A stretch of 64,000 bases of DNA from Fusicatenibacter saccharivorans (GTDB lineage Bacteria; Bacillota; Clostridia; Lachnospirales; Lachnospiraceae): the NCBI RefSeq assembly GCF_015557635.1, contig NZ_JADNOP010000014.1, positions 1 to 64,000 on the forward strand, given 5' to 3'. Shown piece by piece: positions 36,507-45,007 of this stretch. The position numbers were made by a program, and so were the translations under genes. Within the stretch, counting starts at the first letter, position 1. The number at the start of each line of letters is the position of its first letter. The notes beneath the pieces are model-generated. The model worked only from the letters and a program-made list of their open reading frames with translations. It was not told the origin of the DNA and searched no databases.

Positions 36507-37616
36507 ATGGAGGTTATTACATACAAATGCCCGAACTGCGGAGGCGATCTGACCTTCGATCCGGCAAGCGGAAAGTATAAATGCGAGTACTGCCTGTCCT
36601 CGTTTACACAGGAAGAAGCCGAAAAGGCGAACCCGAAAGTAGCGGAAGCGCTGAACGGGGAGGACGATGCTGCCGGTGCACAGGAAGCATCCGATGCACA
36701 GAAGGAAAGCAGTACGGAGGAAACAAAAGGGGAAACAGAGCAGGGCGAAGCAGTTGTTTACACCTGCCCGAACTGCGGCGCCGAGATTGTGACCGATGCG
36801 ACGACGGCAGCGACATACTGTTTCTACTGCCACAACCCGGTGGTGCTTTCCGGCCGGCTCTCGGGAGAATATATGCCGGATTTCGTGCTACCGTTTAAGA
36901 TCAGCAAGGAGCAGGCAATCGAGAAATTTTTGTCATTTGCGCGGAAGAAACGCTTTATTCCGAAGGACTTTTTCGAGAAAAACCAGGTACAGAAGATGAC
37001 GGGTGTCTATTTCCCGTACTGGATTTACGGCGGAGACTTTGAGACGGATTACATGGCACGCGGCCGGAAGGTGAGAGTCTGGCAGACCGGTGATGTGGAG
37101 TACAAAGAGACCAGCATCTACGATGTCCGCCGGGAGGGCGAGGTCCGCGTGGGTGGTCTGTCGCGCAATGCACTGAACAAGGCCGACCGCGATCTGATCG
37201 AATGCGTGCAGCCCTATCGTCTGGAGGAGATGCAGCCGTTTTCTATGGGCTATCTTTCCGGATTTCAGGCGGAAAAACGTGATATCGAACAGGCGCAGAT
37301 CGCACCGGAACTGAAAAAAGAACTGGAGACGATGGCGCGCGGCGCAATGCGGAACGAGGCGAACGAGTATCTCTCCCTCGAGCAGGAGAAAATGAAGCTT
37401 TCTCCAAAGCAGGAGGACTGGCGTTACGTACTGTTTCCGGTCTGGACACTGACGTATCCGGGAAAAGACGGAAAGGTTTATTACTACGCGATGAACGGCC
37501 AGACCGGCACGATCAACGGTGATTTTCCGTTTGAGCGGAAAAAAGCGCTGCTGACGTCGGTTGTGAGTGCACTTTTCGTACTGATCTTTATGCTGGTGGG
37601 AGGGTATTTCTCATGA
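36507..37616 (+). CDS. Zinc-ribbon membrane protein (YdjG-like)
   Basis: Protein of 369 residues. Two TFIIB-like zinc ribbons lie near the N-terminus: CPNCGGDLTFDPASGKYKCEYC, and a second pair beginning CPNCGAEIVTD and closing with CFYC at about residues 85-108. A Glu/Ala-rich linker separates them. A large beta-rich domain follows (FLPFKISKEQAIEKF-type region with FPYWIYGGDFETDY), and a single membrane span at about 345-365 ends the protein. B. subtilis YdjG has the same plan. It overlaps the next gene by four bases (ATGA), so the two are translationally coupled. Confidence 0.82.
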   Translation: MEVITYKCPNCGGDLTFDPASGKYKCEYCLSSFTQEEAEKANPKVAEALNGEDDAAGAQEASDAQKESSTEETKGETEQGEAVVYTCPNCGAEIVTDATTAATYCFYCHNPVVLSGRLSGEYMPDFVLPFKISKEQAIEKFLSFARKKRFIPKDFFEKNQVQKMTGVYFPYWIYGGDFETDYMARGRKVRVWQTGDVEYKETSIYDVRREGEVRVGGLSRNALNKADRDLIECVQPYRLEEMQPFSMGYLSGFQAEKRDIEQAQIAPELKKELETMARGAMRNEANEYLSLEQEKMKLSPKQEDWRYVLFPVWTLTYPGKDGKVYYYAMNGQTGTINGDFPFERKKALLTSVVSALFVLIFMLVGGYFS

Positions 37617-38464
37617 GAAGAATGAAAAAAGCGAGACAATATCTGCTCGGCATTTTTGCAGCCCTTCTGCTGTGCGGGATTTTTTCTGTGAATACCGTAA
37701 AAGCGGACACCCAGTATGTCTACGACAACGCATCGCTTCTTTCGGATGAGGAGGAGCAGGATCTCGAGCGTTCCTGTGCGGAGTTCGAGAGCAATACGGA
37801 CATTCATATGGTGATCCTGACCGAGTACAGCAGCGGCTCCGAGGACTGCCAGGCGATTGCGGATGATTTCTATGATAAAAAGTATCCGAAGGAGCCGAAC
37901 GGCGTCTGCTTCCTCATCGACATGGGACAGCGCCAGATTGTGATTTCAACGTCGGGCATTATGCAGTATTATATGTCGGACGCGGAAATCGATGACATTC
38001 TGCAGGCAGCGCAGAGCTATGCAAAAGAGGGCGACTATGCGGGGACGTTTGCAAAAATGATTACGATAACGCAGGAGTGCTTCGACCGCGGTGTTTCCGA
38101 GGCGGACTACCTGATTACAGAAGACGGCTCGATCATTCATTACCGTAAAATCAACAGTACCGAGGCAATGATTGCTATCCTTTTAGCTGCTTTGACAGGA
38201 TTTTGTGTTTATTTTGGAATCTGGAAGAGTTACAGACGAAAGAAAAACCGCGGTGCAAAGGGCTATGCAGATCTGAAACGCGTAAAAATCAGAGACCGCA
38301 GGGATGCACTGATTGACCGCCATGTGTCGATGCACAAGATCCCGAGGGACGACGGAAACCACGGAGGAGGCGGTTCCGGCGGCGGAGGAGGCGGTGGCGG
38401 CGGAAGCCACGTTCACACATCCGCCAGCGGAAACAGCCACGGCGGCGGAAGTATCGGATTCTAA
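37613..38464 (+). CDS. TPM-domain membrane protein with glycine-rich tail (YdjH/YgcG-like)
   Basis: Protein of 283 residues. A signal sequence (about 5-31) is followed by a TPM domain (about 33-170, starting YVYDNASLLSDEEEQDLER, with the MVILTEYSS and GVCFLIDMGQRQIVIST strands) on the outside. One membrane span at about 185-205, a basic segment, and a C-terminal tail very rich in Gly and Ser with His that ends GGGSIGF complete it. TPM proteins of the YgcG family often end like this. It is coupled to the YdjG-like gene by a 4-base overlap and probably forms a membrane complex with it. Confidence 0.85.
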   Translation: MRRMKKARQYLLGIFAALLLCGIFSVNTVKADTQYVYDNASLLSDEEEQDLERSCAEFESNTDIHMVILTEYSSGSEDCQAIADDFYDKKYPKEPNGVCFLIDMGQRQIVISTSGIMQYYMSDAEIDDILQAAQSYAKEGDYAGTFAKMITITQECFDRGVSEADYLITEDGSIIHYRKINSTEAMIAILLAALTGFCVYFGIWKSYRRKKNRGAKGYADLKRVKIRDRRDALIDRHVSMHKIPRDDGNHGGGGSGGGGGGGGGSHVHTSASGNSHGGGSIGF

Positions 38465-38556
38465 AAAGTCCTTGCGCATTGTGCCGGAATATGGTACGAT
38501 CTTTCCTGTGAAAACAAATGTATTTCCTGGAAAGAACATAGAAACAGAGGATTGCC

Positions 38557-39003
38557 ATGAGAGAAGAGAAAACAAAGTATTATGTAATCAAAGAAAAGGC
38601 GGTTCCGGAGGTCCTTTTGAAGGTCATCGAGGCCAAACGGTTGATGGATATGCAGGAGCTTACCGTGCAGCAGGCAACGGAAAAAGCGGGAATCAGCAGA
38701 AGCTCTTTCTATAAATACAAAGATGATATTCTTCCTTTTCATGACAATGCAAAAGGAAAAACGATTACGTTTATTCTGCAGATGGACGATGAGCCGGGAC
38801 TGCTTTCCGATGTGCTGAAGATTATCGCCGAGTTTCACGGAAACATTCTGACCATTCATCAGACGATTCCGTTAAACGGCGTGGCGTCACTGACAATCAG
38901 CGTGGATATCGCGGAAGACCGGGGAGACGCCTCGGAGATGATCAACGAGATTGAGTCCAGACAGGGAGTTCATTATTTTAAAATCTTAGGACAGGAGTCC
39001 TGA
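38557..39003 (+). CDS. ACT-domain protein (PheB/UPF0735-like) with N-terminal helix-turn-helix
   Basis: Protein of 148 residues. The N-terminal part (about 30-65) resembles a helix-turn-helix (VQQATEKAGISRSSFYKY). The C-terminal part (about 70-145) is an ACT domain, GKTITFILQMDDEPGLLSDV then LKIIAEFHGNILTIHQT. ACT domains bind amino acids. The gene precedes homoserine dehydrogenase by 30 bases, as is usual in Clostridia, so it may be a regulator of threonine/methionine synthesis. No direct evidence identifies the ligand. Confidence 0.88.
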   Translation: MREEKTKYYVIKEKAVPEVLLKVIEAKRLMDMQELTVQQATEKAGISRSSFYKYKDDILPFHDNAKGKTITFILQMDDEPGLLSDVLKIIAEFHGNILTIHQTIPLNGVASLTISVDIAEDRGDASEMINEIESRQGVHYFKILGQES

Positions 39004-39033
39004 AAAAGAAAAAGCAAGAGAGGGACAAAAGAG

Positions 39034-40251
39034 ATGATTCAGATTGCAGTATTAGGATATGGCACCGTTGGTTCCGGCGTGGTGGAAGTCATCAACACGA
39101 ACCATGACAGCATCAACAAGAGAGCAGAGAACGAGATTAATATCAAATACGTTCTGGATTTAAGAGATTTCCCGGGAGATCCAGTGGAAAAAGTGCTGGT
39201 ACATGATTACGAAGTGATCGCAAACGATCCGGAGGTTGATGTTGTTGTCGAGGTCATGGGCGGCGTAGAGCCGGCTTACACCTTCACAAAACGTGCGCTG
39301 GAGGCTGGAAAGAGCGTCTGCACATCCAACAAAGAGCTGGTGGCAAGACACGGTACCGAGCTTCTTGCAATTGCAAAAGAGCACGGCGCAAACTATCTGT
39401 TTGAGGCAAGCTGCGGCGGCGGTATCCCGATCATCCGTCCGTTAAACTCCTCCCTGACTGCAGATGAGATCGATGAAGTAACGGGTATCTTAAACGGTAC
39501 GACAAACTACATCTTAAGCAAAATGGCAAGCGACGGTTCCGATTTCGCAGATGTATTAAAAGAGGCACAGCGCCTCGGCTACGCAGAGCGCAACCCGGAA
39601 GCAGATGTAGAAGGCTACGATGCGTGCCGTAAAATTGCGATTCTTTCTTCTCTTGCTTATGGAAAAGAAGTCAATTACGAAGAGGTTTACACCGAGGGAA
39701 TCACAAAGATCACCGCAGAGGATATCAAATATGCGACCTCGATGGGAACCGCAATCAAACTGCTCGCAACAAGCCGCAAGGTGGGTGATCAGTATTACGC
39801 CATGGTAAGCCCGGTGATGATTGACGCGAAAAACCCGCTGTACAGCGTAAACGGTGTCTTCAACGCCATCTTCATCCACGGAAATGTACTGGGTGATGCG
39901 ATGTTCTACGGAAGCGGAGCAGGAAAGCTTCCGACCGCAAGTGCCGTTGTAGCCGATGTCGTAGACTGCGCAAAGAACAAAGGCAGAAACATCATGATGA
40001 GCTGGAGCGAGGAAAAACTGGACCTGCTGCAGATCGATGATGTAAAGAGCCGCTTCTTCGTCCGCGTGTCCGGCCACGCCGCAGAGCGCCAGAGTGAGAT
40101 CGAGGAGCTGTTCGGAAAAGTAGAAATCGTAGCAGTTCCAAGTCTGTCCGAGGAGTTCGCATTTATTACCGGCGAAATCACAGAGCAGGAGTACAGAGAA
40201 AAAGCAGAGAAACTCGACGGAATCCAGAGCAGAATCCGCGCGAGAATTTAA
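39034..40251 (+). CDS. hom: Homoserine dehydrogenase
   Basis: Protein of 405 residues. It reduces aspartate semialdehyde to homoserine with NAD(P)H, the branch point toward threonine and methionine. The Rossmann motif VLGYGTVGSGVVEVI opens the protein, and the catalytic segment GGIPIIRPL and GILNGTTNYIL follow. The last 70 residues carry an ACT domain (RFFVRVSGHAAERQSEIEEL), which normally gives threonine feedback inhibition, although the whole protein is slightly short. It shares a transcript with the ACT/HTH gene upstream and ends at a strong bidirectional terminator. Confidence 0.96.
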   Translation: MIQIAVLGYGTVGSGVVEVINTNHDSINKRAENEINIKYVLDLRDFPGDPVEKVLVHDYEVIANDPEVDVVVEVMGGVEPAYTFTKRALEAGKSVCTSNKELVARHGTELLAIAKEHGANYLFEASCGGGIPIIRPLNSSLTADEIDEVTGILNGTTNYILSKMASDGSDFADVLKEAQRLGYAERNPEADVEGYDACRKIAILSSLAYGKEVNYEEVYTEGITKITAEDIKYATSMGTAIKLLATSRKVGDQYYAMVSPVMIDAKNPLYSVNGVFNAIFIHGNVLGDAMFYGSGAGKLPTASAVVADVVDCAKNKGRNIMMSWSEEKLDLLQIDDVKSRFFVRVSGHAAERQSEIEELFGKVEIVAVPSLSEEFAFITGEITEQEYREKAEKLDGIQSRIRARI

Positions 40252-40266
40252 GATCTCGAAATAGAC

Positions 40267-40326
40267 ATAACTAAAAAGACGTTTCACAGCCGTAAAGCAA
40301 GGGGTGTGAAACGTCTTTTTAGTTAT
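40267..40326. terminator. bidirectional terminator between hom and the convergent DUF975 gene
   Basis: A 22-bp perfect stem: ATAACTAAAAAGACGTTTCA and its complement around 40305-40326. T runs are present on both strands. Confidence 0.93.
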
Positions 40327-40340
40327 CTTAAAATTTATTT

Positions 40341-41159
40341 TTAAAGATCTGTGCCGGATCCAAAGGAATCCGTATCATATCCCACCGGTTCCGATGCCGG
40401 ATACAGGACATCTTTCCGTTCCTGATAGAACGCAGCCATCGTGATCTGCATATAGGGCATTACCCACAAAAAGCCGATGGCACAGGAACAGGATGCGAGA
40501 ATCTCAAGCCCTAAGAAACTTAAGAGAAGCAGAATGTAGCGGAAAAAGTTCTTCTTCATCATCGCAAAGCTCTGACGGATCGCCTGGATCGGGCCGATGC
40601 CGGGAGCGTCGTTCATCACAAAGGTGGAAAGGGAAAACGGAACCAGCACCAGCGTGGAAACGAGAGAGCCGATCAGCTTGTAAACGTAAACGTTCATCAG
40701 AGAAGAAAGCTCGGCTTCGATGGAAAGTGCTGTTCCAAGCGTCAGTTCCGCACTCGGGGAGGAAAGATACTGGAAGCCTGGAATGCTGGAAATCAGGGCG
40801 ATCACGGAGCTGATGCCGTTGATGATAAGGAACATCAGCACGTACTGGTCCGGGTGGTGATAGAAAGCGTAGAGCATATCACCGACGGAAATCGGTTCCC
40901 CGCGCAGCGTTGAGAGGCAGATCTTTAAGTAGCCCGCCTGAAAGAGGCTGAGGAGCAGGGAAAACAGGAACAGCGTCAGATTCAGGAAAATGATATCGTA
41001 CAGCGTTGTGCCTGAAAAAATCAGCGTCGGGATGAGGGAGCAGGAGAAGGTGAGAAACAGGTTGATCGCGGTTGCGCCCACCAGCGTGCCGCATCGGCCT
41101 GCCATGGCCTCACGGGCCTGCTTTTTCAGTTCTGAAAATTTCTGTTTTTGTCCGTTCAT
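40341..41159 (-). CDS. DUF975-family integral membrane protein
   Basis: Protein of 272 residues with about six membrane spans. It opens with FSELKKQAREAMAGRCGTLV, typical of DUF975, and contains AIRQSFAMMKKNFFRYILLL and a PYMQITMAAFYQE motif near the end. The function of the family is unknown. It follows the other minus-strand membrane protein by 19 bases and is in the same operon. Confidence 0.85.
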   Translation of the reverse strand: MNGQKQKFSELKKQAREAMAGRCGTLVGATAINLFLTFSCSLIPTLIFSGTTLYDIIFLNLTLFLFSLLLSLFQAGYLKICLSTLRGEPISVGDMLYAFYHHPDQYVLMFLIINGISSVIALISSIPGFQYLSSPSAELTLGTALSIEAELSSLMNVYVYKLIGSLVSTLVLVPFSLSTFVMNDAPGIGPIQAIRQSFAMMKKNFFRYILLLLSFLGLEILASCSCAIGFLWVMPYMQITMAAFYQERKDVLYPASEPVGYDTDSFGSGTDL

Positions 41160-41178
41160 GAAAAATCCTTTCTGGTAC

Positions 41179-41658
41179 CTAGATGGTATTTCCGTCGGTG
41201 GTTGTTCCGTTATCCGGTGTCATCTGGTATTCCTGCATGTACTGATTGTAATACCGCTCAAGCAGGTTGGTGCTGCCGCCGCTGACCATGTTGAAAAGCA
41301 GGAAAGCATACATGATGCAGATACCGACAATTATGCCGATGGTACAGCCCGCAAGACCGGCTTTTGCCGTGCCGCTCATGCGTCCTGCGCCGCGGCTTAA
41401 AAGGGCGAAGATCACGCCGAGCGAGCCGAAAAACAGGGACCCCATGTTAAGCATGAACAAAAAGGAGCAGATCGCCATGACCATCGAAGCGGCTGCAAGG
41501 GCCTGCGAACCCGTCCTGCGCGGCGGCTGTACGGGAGGCTGCTGCTGGTAATGCTGATACGGTCCGGGACGCTGGCCCTCAGGCACGCCGTACGGATGGG
41601 AGGACTGATAGGAATCTCCGGACTCATTGGTGTTTGGATCGTAATTTTCTGGTGTCAT
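41179..41658 (-). CDS. Small membrane protein with Pro/Gln-rich N-terminus (DUF4190-like)
   Basis: Protein of 159 residues. The first 50 residues are rich in Pro, Gln, Tyr and Ser and likely disordered. Two membrane spans follow (about 55-85 and 95-125, with MAICSFLFMLNMGSLFFGSL and GLAGCTIGIIVGICIMYAFL), and then a short tail. The pattern matches the DUF4190-like small membrane proteins of Firmicutes. AAAGGA lies six bases before ATG 41658. The function is unknown. Confidence 0.7.
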   Translation of the reverse strand: MTPENYDPNTNESGDSYQSSHPYGVPEGQRPGPYQHYQQQPPVQPPRRTGSQALAAASMVMAICSFLFMLNMGSLFFGSLGVIFALLSRGAGRMSGTAKAGLAGCTIGIIVGICIMYAFLLFNMVSGGSTNLLERYYNQYMQEYQMTPDNGTTTDGNTI

Positions 41659-41779
41659 AAAATGTCCTTTCTTCTGCAAAAAAGCGCGGTTTCACACGCA
41701 GTCTGTCAAAAAAGCTATAGTAAAGATTTTATCATGTAAGGTTGACAAAAACAAGACCTATTGATAAGGTAATAGAGTG

Positions 41780-41833
41780 GCTGTTCCGCCAAGGGTCCCG
41801 CTTTTTATGCGGGAAAAACAGAGAAGGAACAGC
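41780..41833 (+). promoter_or_regulatory. Structured 5' leader of tex
   Basis: GCTGTTCC (41780-41787) pairs with GGAACAGC (41826-41833), enclosing a second hairpin, CCCGC (41797-41801) with GCGGG (41809-41813). It lies between a TTGACA at 41743-41748 and the tex ribosome binding site. It could be a control element or simply a stabilising 5' stem. Confidence 0.45.
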
Positions 41834-41867
41834 GTGTTTTGGAAGAGACAACAGGAGGAATTTACCT

Positions 41868-44012
41868 ATGGATATGAATCAGGTATTGGCAGTCGAGCTG
41901 AACGTCAAACCGTGGCAGGTAGAAGCTGCAGTGAAACTGATTGACGAGGGAAACACGATCCCTTTTATTTCACGATATCGAAAAGAAGCAACAGGTTCCT
42001 TAAACGATGAGATACTGCGAAATCTGTACGACCGTCTGATGTACCTGCGCAGTTTAAATGACCGCAAGGCCGTTGTCCTTGCGAGCATCGAGGAGCAGGG
42101 CAAGCTGACCGCAGAACTGAAAAAATCCATCGAAGAGGCCGCAACTCTCGTGGTCGTAGAGGATTTATACCGCCCGTACCGTCCGAAACGCCGGACGCGT
42201 GCGACGATCGCAAAAGAAAAAGGACTGGAGCCGCTGGCGAATATCATTCTTCTGCAGATGACAAAAGAGCCGCTCGAAAAAGAGGCAGAGGCTTTTGTTT
42301 CAGAAGAAAAGGAAGTCAAAACGGCAAAAGACGCCATTGCTGGTGCCTGCGACATCATCGCTGAGAGCATTTCCGATGAGGCCGATTACCGTATGGAGAT
42401 CCGCCGCAGAACCGAGGCGAAGGGCCTGATCGTCTCGACAGCAAAGGATGAGAAAGCAGAGTCCGTTTACGAGAATTACTATGAGTTTTCCGAGCCGGTA
42501 TCGAAAATTGCCGGACACCGTGTGCTGGCGCTGAACCGCGGTGAGAAAGAAAAATTCCTGAACGTCAAAATTGAGGCGCCGACGGAAGAAATCCTGCGTT
42601 ATCTCGAGAAAAAAATCATCACCAAAGAGAATCCGCAGACAAAGCCGGTTCTGCAGGCGACCATCGAGGATGCCTACAACCGTCTGATCGCTCCGGCCAT
42701 CGAGCGTGAGGTCAGAAATCAGCTCACCGAAAAGGCAGAGGACGGTGCGATCAAGGTCTTTGGAAAGAATCTTGAGCAGCTTCTGATGCAGCCGCCGATC
42801 GCAGGCCAGGTTGTCCTTGGATGGGATCCGGCGTTCCGTACGGGATGCAAGCTGGCTGTTGTCGATGCGACTGGAAAAGTGCTCGATACCACCGTGGTTT
42901 ATCCGACCGCGCCGACGAATGAGAAGAAGATTGCAGCAGCAAAAGCGACCGTAAAAGATCTGATCCACAAATACGGTGTCACCCTGATTTCTGTCGGAAA
43001 CGGAACTGCAAGCCGTGAGTCCGAGCAGATCATCGTCGAGATCTTAAAAGAGATCCCGGAGAAGGTTGCGTATGTGATCACAAACGAGGCAGGAGCATCC
43101 GTTTACTCTGCAAGCAAGCTGGCAACCGAGGAATTCCCGAACTTTGATGTCGGACAGCGAAGCGCCGCTTCCATCGCACGCCGTGTGCAGGATCCGCTGG
43201 CAGAGCTTGTCAAAATCGATCCGAAATCGATCGGTGTCGGCCAGTATCAGCACGATATGAACCAGAAGAAGCTCGGCGAGGCGCTCGGCGGTGTCGTTGA
43301 GGACTGCGTGAATAAAGTCGGTGTCGATCTGAACACGGCATCCGCGTCGCTGCTGGAATACATTTCCGGTGTCAGCAAGGTGATTGCAAAAAACATCGTA
43401 TCATACCGCGAGGAGAACGGCCGTTTCGAGAGCAGAAAAGAGCTCCTGAAAGTGGCAAAACTCGGACCGAAGGCGTTTGAGCAGTGCGCGGGCTTTATGC
43501 GCATCACCGGCGGCAAAAATCCGCTGGACGGCACAAGCGTTCATCCGGAGAGCTACGAGGCAGTCGAGAAGCTGTTTGCAAAGTTAAATATGAAGACAGA
43601 GCAGATCAGCGAGGGACCGACGGCGTTCTTCATCAAAGATTACAAGAAGATGGCAGAGGAGATCGGTGTCGGCGAGATTACGCTGCGCGATATCATCAAA
43701 GAGCTGCAGAAGCCTGGCCGTGACCCGCGTGACGAGATGCCGCGCCCGATCCTGCGCACCGACGTGCTCGATATGAAGGATCTGAAGGTCGGCATGATCT
43801 TAAAGGGAACCGTGCGCAACGTCATTGACTTCGGTGCATTCGTCGATATCGGCGTGCATCAGGACGGACTCGTCCACATTTCCCAGATGACGAAACGCTT
43901 CATCAAGCATCCGCTGGAGGCTGTGAGCGTCGGCGATATCGTGGAAGTGAAGGTCATCAGCCTTGATCTGGCGAAGAAGCGGATCGGACTGTCGATGCTG
44001 CTTGATAAATAA
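41868..44012 (+). CDS. tex: Tex-family RNA-binding protein
   Basis: Protein of 714 residues. Tex proteins bind nucleic acid and affect transcription. The family plan is complete: an N-terminal helical domain, a YqgF-like RNase H fold (GWDPAFRTGCKLAVVD), helix-hairpin-helix motifs (LNTASASLLEYISGVSKVIA) and a C-terminal S1 RNA-binding domain (GMILKGTVRNVIDFGAFVDI, then GVHQDGLVHISQM). ATG 41868 follows AGGAGG by 9 bases; the open frame upstream includes the leader hairpin and promoter and is not coding. Confidence 0.96.
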   Translation: MDMNQVLAVELNVKPWQVEAAVKLIDEGNTIPFISRYRKEATGSLNDEILRNLYDRLMYLRSLNDRKAVVLASIEEQGKLTAELKKSIEEAATLVVVEDLYRPYRPKRRTRATIAKEKGLEPLANIILLQMTKEPLEKEAEAFVSEEKEVKTAKDAIAGACDIIAESISDEADYRMEIRRRTEAKGLIVSTAKDEKAESVYENYYEFSEPVSKIAGHRVLALNRGEKEKFLNVKIEAPTEEILRYLEKKIITKENPQTKPVLQATIEDAYNRLIAPAIEREVRNQLTEKAEDGAIKVFGKNLEQLLMQPPIAGQVVLGWDPAFRTGCKLAVVDATGKVLDTTVVYPTAPTNEKKIAAAKATVKDLIHKYGVTLISVGNGTASRESEQIIVEILKEIPEKVAYVITNEAGASVYSASKLATEEFPNFDVGQRSAASIARRVQDPLAELVKIDPKSIGVGQYQHDMNQKKLGEALGGVVEDCVNKVGVDLNTASASLLEYISGVSKVIAKNIVSYREENGRFESRKELLKVAKLGPKAFEQCAGFMRITGGKNPLDGTSVHPESYEAVEKLFAKLNMKTEQISEGPTAFFIKDYKKMAEEIGVGEITLRDIIKELQKPGRDPRDEMPRPILRTDVLDMKDLKVGMILKGTVRNVIDFGAFVDIGVHQDGLVHISQMTKRFIKHPLEAVSVGDIVEVKVISLDLAKKRIGLSMLLDK

Positions 44013-44024
44013 AGTGTGATATGT

Positions 44025-44054
44025 GGGCTGCCCGAAAGAAAACAGGGGCAGCCC
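44025..44054 (+). other. Hairpin between tex and the ylmH-like gene
   Basis: GGGCTGCCC and GGGCAGCCC form a 9-bp perfect stem with a 12-base loop. There is no T run, so partial termination or RNA processing is likely. Confidence 0.5.
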
Positions 44055-44078
44055 GCGGTGTATCAAAGGGGGATTACC

Positions 44079-44843
44079 ATGAATGAGGAAGAAGTGCTGG
44101 TCGGACGGATTCAGGATCTGGCAGAGCAGTGTTATCACAGGGATGTTCCGTCACACACGGAGTTTCTGACGCTGGCGGAGCAGGATCTGTTCTACCGTAC
44201 GGTAAATAGAATCCCGGGCGTGCGTTACGTGCTGTCCGGCGGATACGAGGCGGCAGAACGGAAAGCGGCGCTGTTTCTGCCATCCTATGCAGAGGACGGT
44301 GATGCGTCGATGCTTCCGATTGCAGTCGTGCGCATCAGCCCGCTGAATGAAAAATTTGCGGATGCGCTGTCACACCGTGATTTCTTAGGATCACTGATGA
44401 ATCTCGGCGTGGAGCGGTATAAGCTGGGAGACATTCTGATCGATGGAAACCAGGCGTATCTGATCTGTATGGCGGATATGGCGGACTACATCTGTGCGGA
44501 GCTGAAAAAAGTGCGCCATACGAGCGTGTACTGTGAAGTCGAGGCGGGACTGCCGGAGGAGCTGACGGAGCCGAAAACCGAGCGGAAAGAAGGCTCCGTC
44601 GCTTCCGTGCGGCTCGATGCGGTGCTGTCGCTGGCGTTCAGCAGTTCGCGGAGCAAAATGGTGCCGCTGATCGAGGGCAGCCAGGTGTTTATCAACGGAA
44701 AGCTGGTGACATCGCCGAGTGCGTCATTAAAAGAGGACGATCTCGTGACCGTGCGCCATATGGGAAAATTCCGCTATGTGGGCGTGCAGAACCAGACGAA
44801 AAAGGGAAGGCTGTACGTGGCTGTTGAACGATTTGTCTCATAA
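44079..44843 (+). CDS. YlmH-like S4-domain RNA-binding protein
   Basis: Protein of 254 residues. The N-terminal two thirds matches YlmH (RDFLGSLMNLGVERYKLGDI is highly characteristic). An S4 RNA-binding domain lies at the C-terminus (about 180-245, with RLDAVLSLAFSSSRSKMVPL and IEGSQVFINGKLV). YlmH has been linked to cell division operons and to ribosome-associated quality control in other Firmicutes. Here it follows tex instead. AAAGGGGG lies six bases before ATG 44079. Confidence 0.88.
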   Translation: MNEEEVLVGRIQDLAEQCYHRDVPSHTEFLTLAEQDLFYRTVNRIPGVRYVLSGGYEAAERKAALFLPSYAEDGDASMLPIAVVRISPLNEKFADALSHRDFLGSLMNLGVERYKLGDILIDGNQAYLICMADMADYICAELKKVRHTSVYCEVEAGLPEELTEPKTERKEGSVASVRLDAVLSLAFSSSRSKMVPLIEGSQVFINGKLVTSPSASLKEDDLVTVRHMGKFRYVGVQNQTKKGRLYVAVERFVS

Positions 44844-44877
44844 TAGATATTTTGAGGGATTTTACAGGAAAAGACCA

Positions 44878-44907
44878 TTGACAGTGTTTGTAAAAAGACG
44901 GTATTAT
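44878..44907 (+). promoter_or_regulatory. trpS: Promoter of trpS
   Basis: TTGACA (44878-44883), 18 bases, TATTAT (44902-44907). A leader of about 95 bases follows with mutually exclusive stems. Confidence 0.8.
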
Positions 44908-44923
44908 AGAGGGTATGTAGAAG

Positions 44924-44975
44924 GTCCGCAGTTATGAGAATTTTCATGAAATTTTTCATACAGAAGCGGACTGCG
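44924..44975 (+). promoter_or_regulatory. trpS: Possible alternative-pairing leader of trpS
   Basis: GTCCGC (44924-44929) can pair with GCGGAC (44966-44971), or CGCAGT (44927-44932) with ACTGCG (44970-44975), but not both. ATGAAATTTTTCAT forms a small hairpin in between. The leader is too short for a T-box and carries none of its motifs. Confidence 0.35.
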
Positions 44976-45007
44976 AAGATTACGTATCAGGAAGGCAGGA
45001 AGAAAAA

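Noticed and set aside
38346-38450. GGA/GGC-rich tandem repeat
   Set aside because: It encodes the glycine-rich tail expected for YgcG/TPM-type proteins.
44844-45007. T-box riboswitch before trpS
   Set aside because: The leader is too short and lacks the T-box sequence, specifier loop and terminator hairpin.
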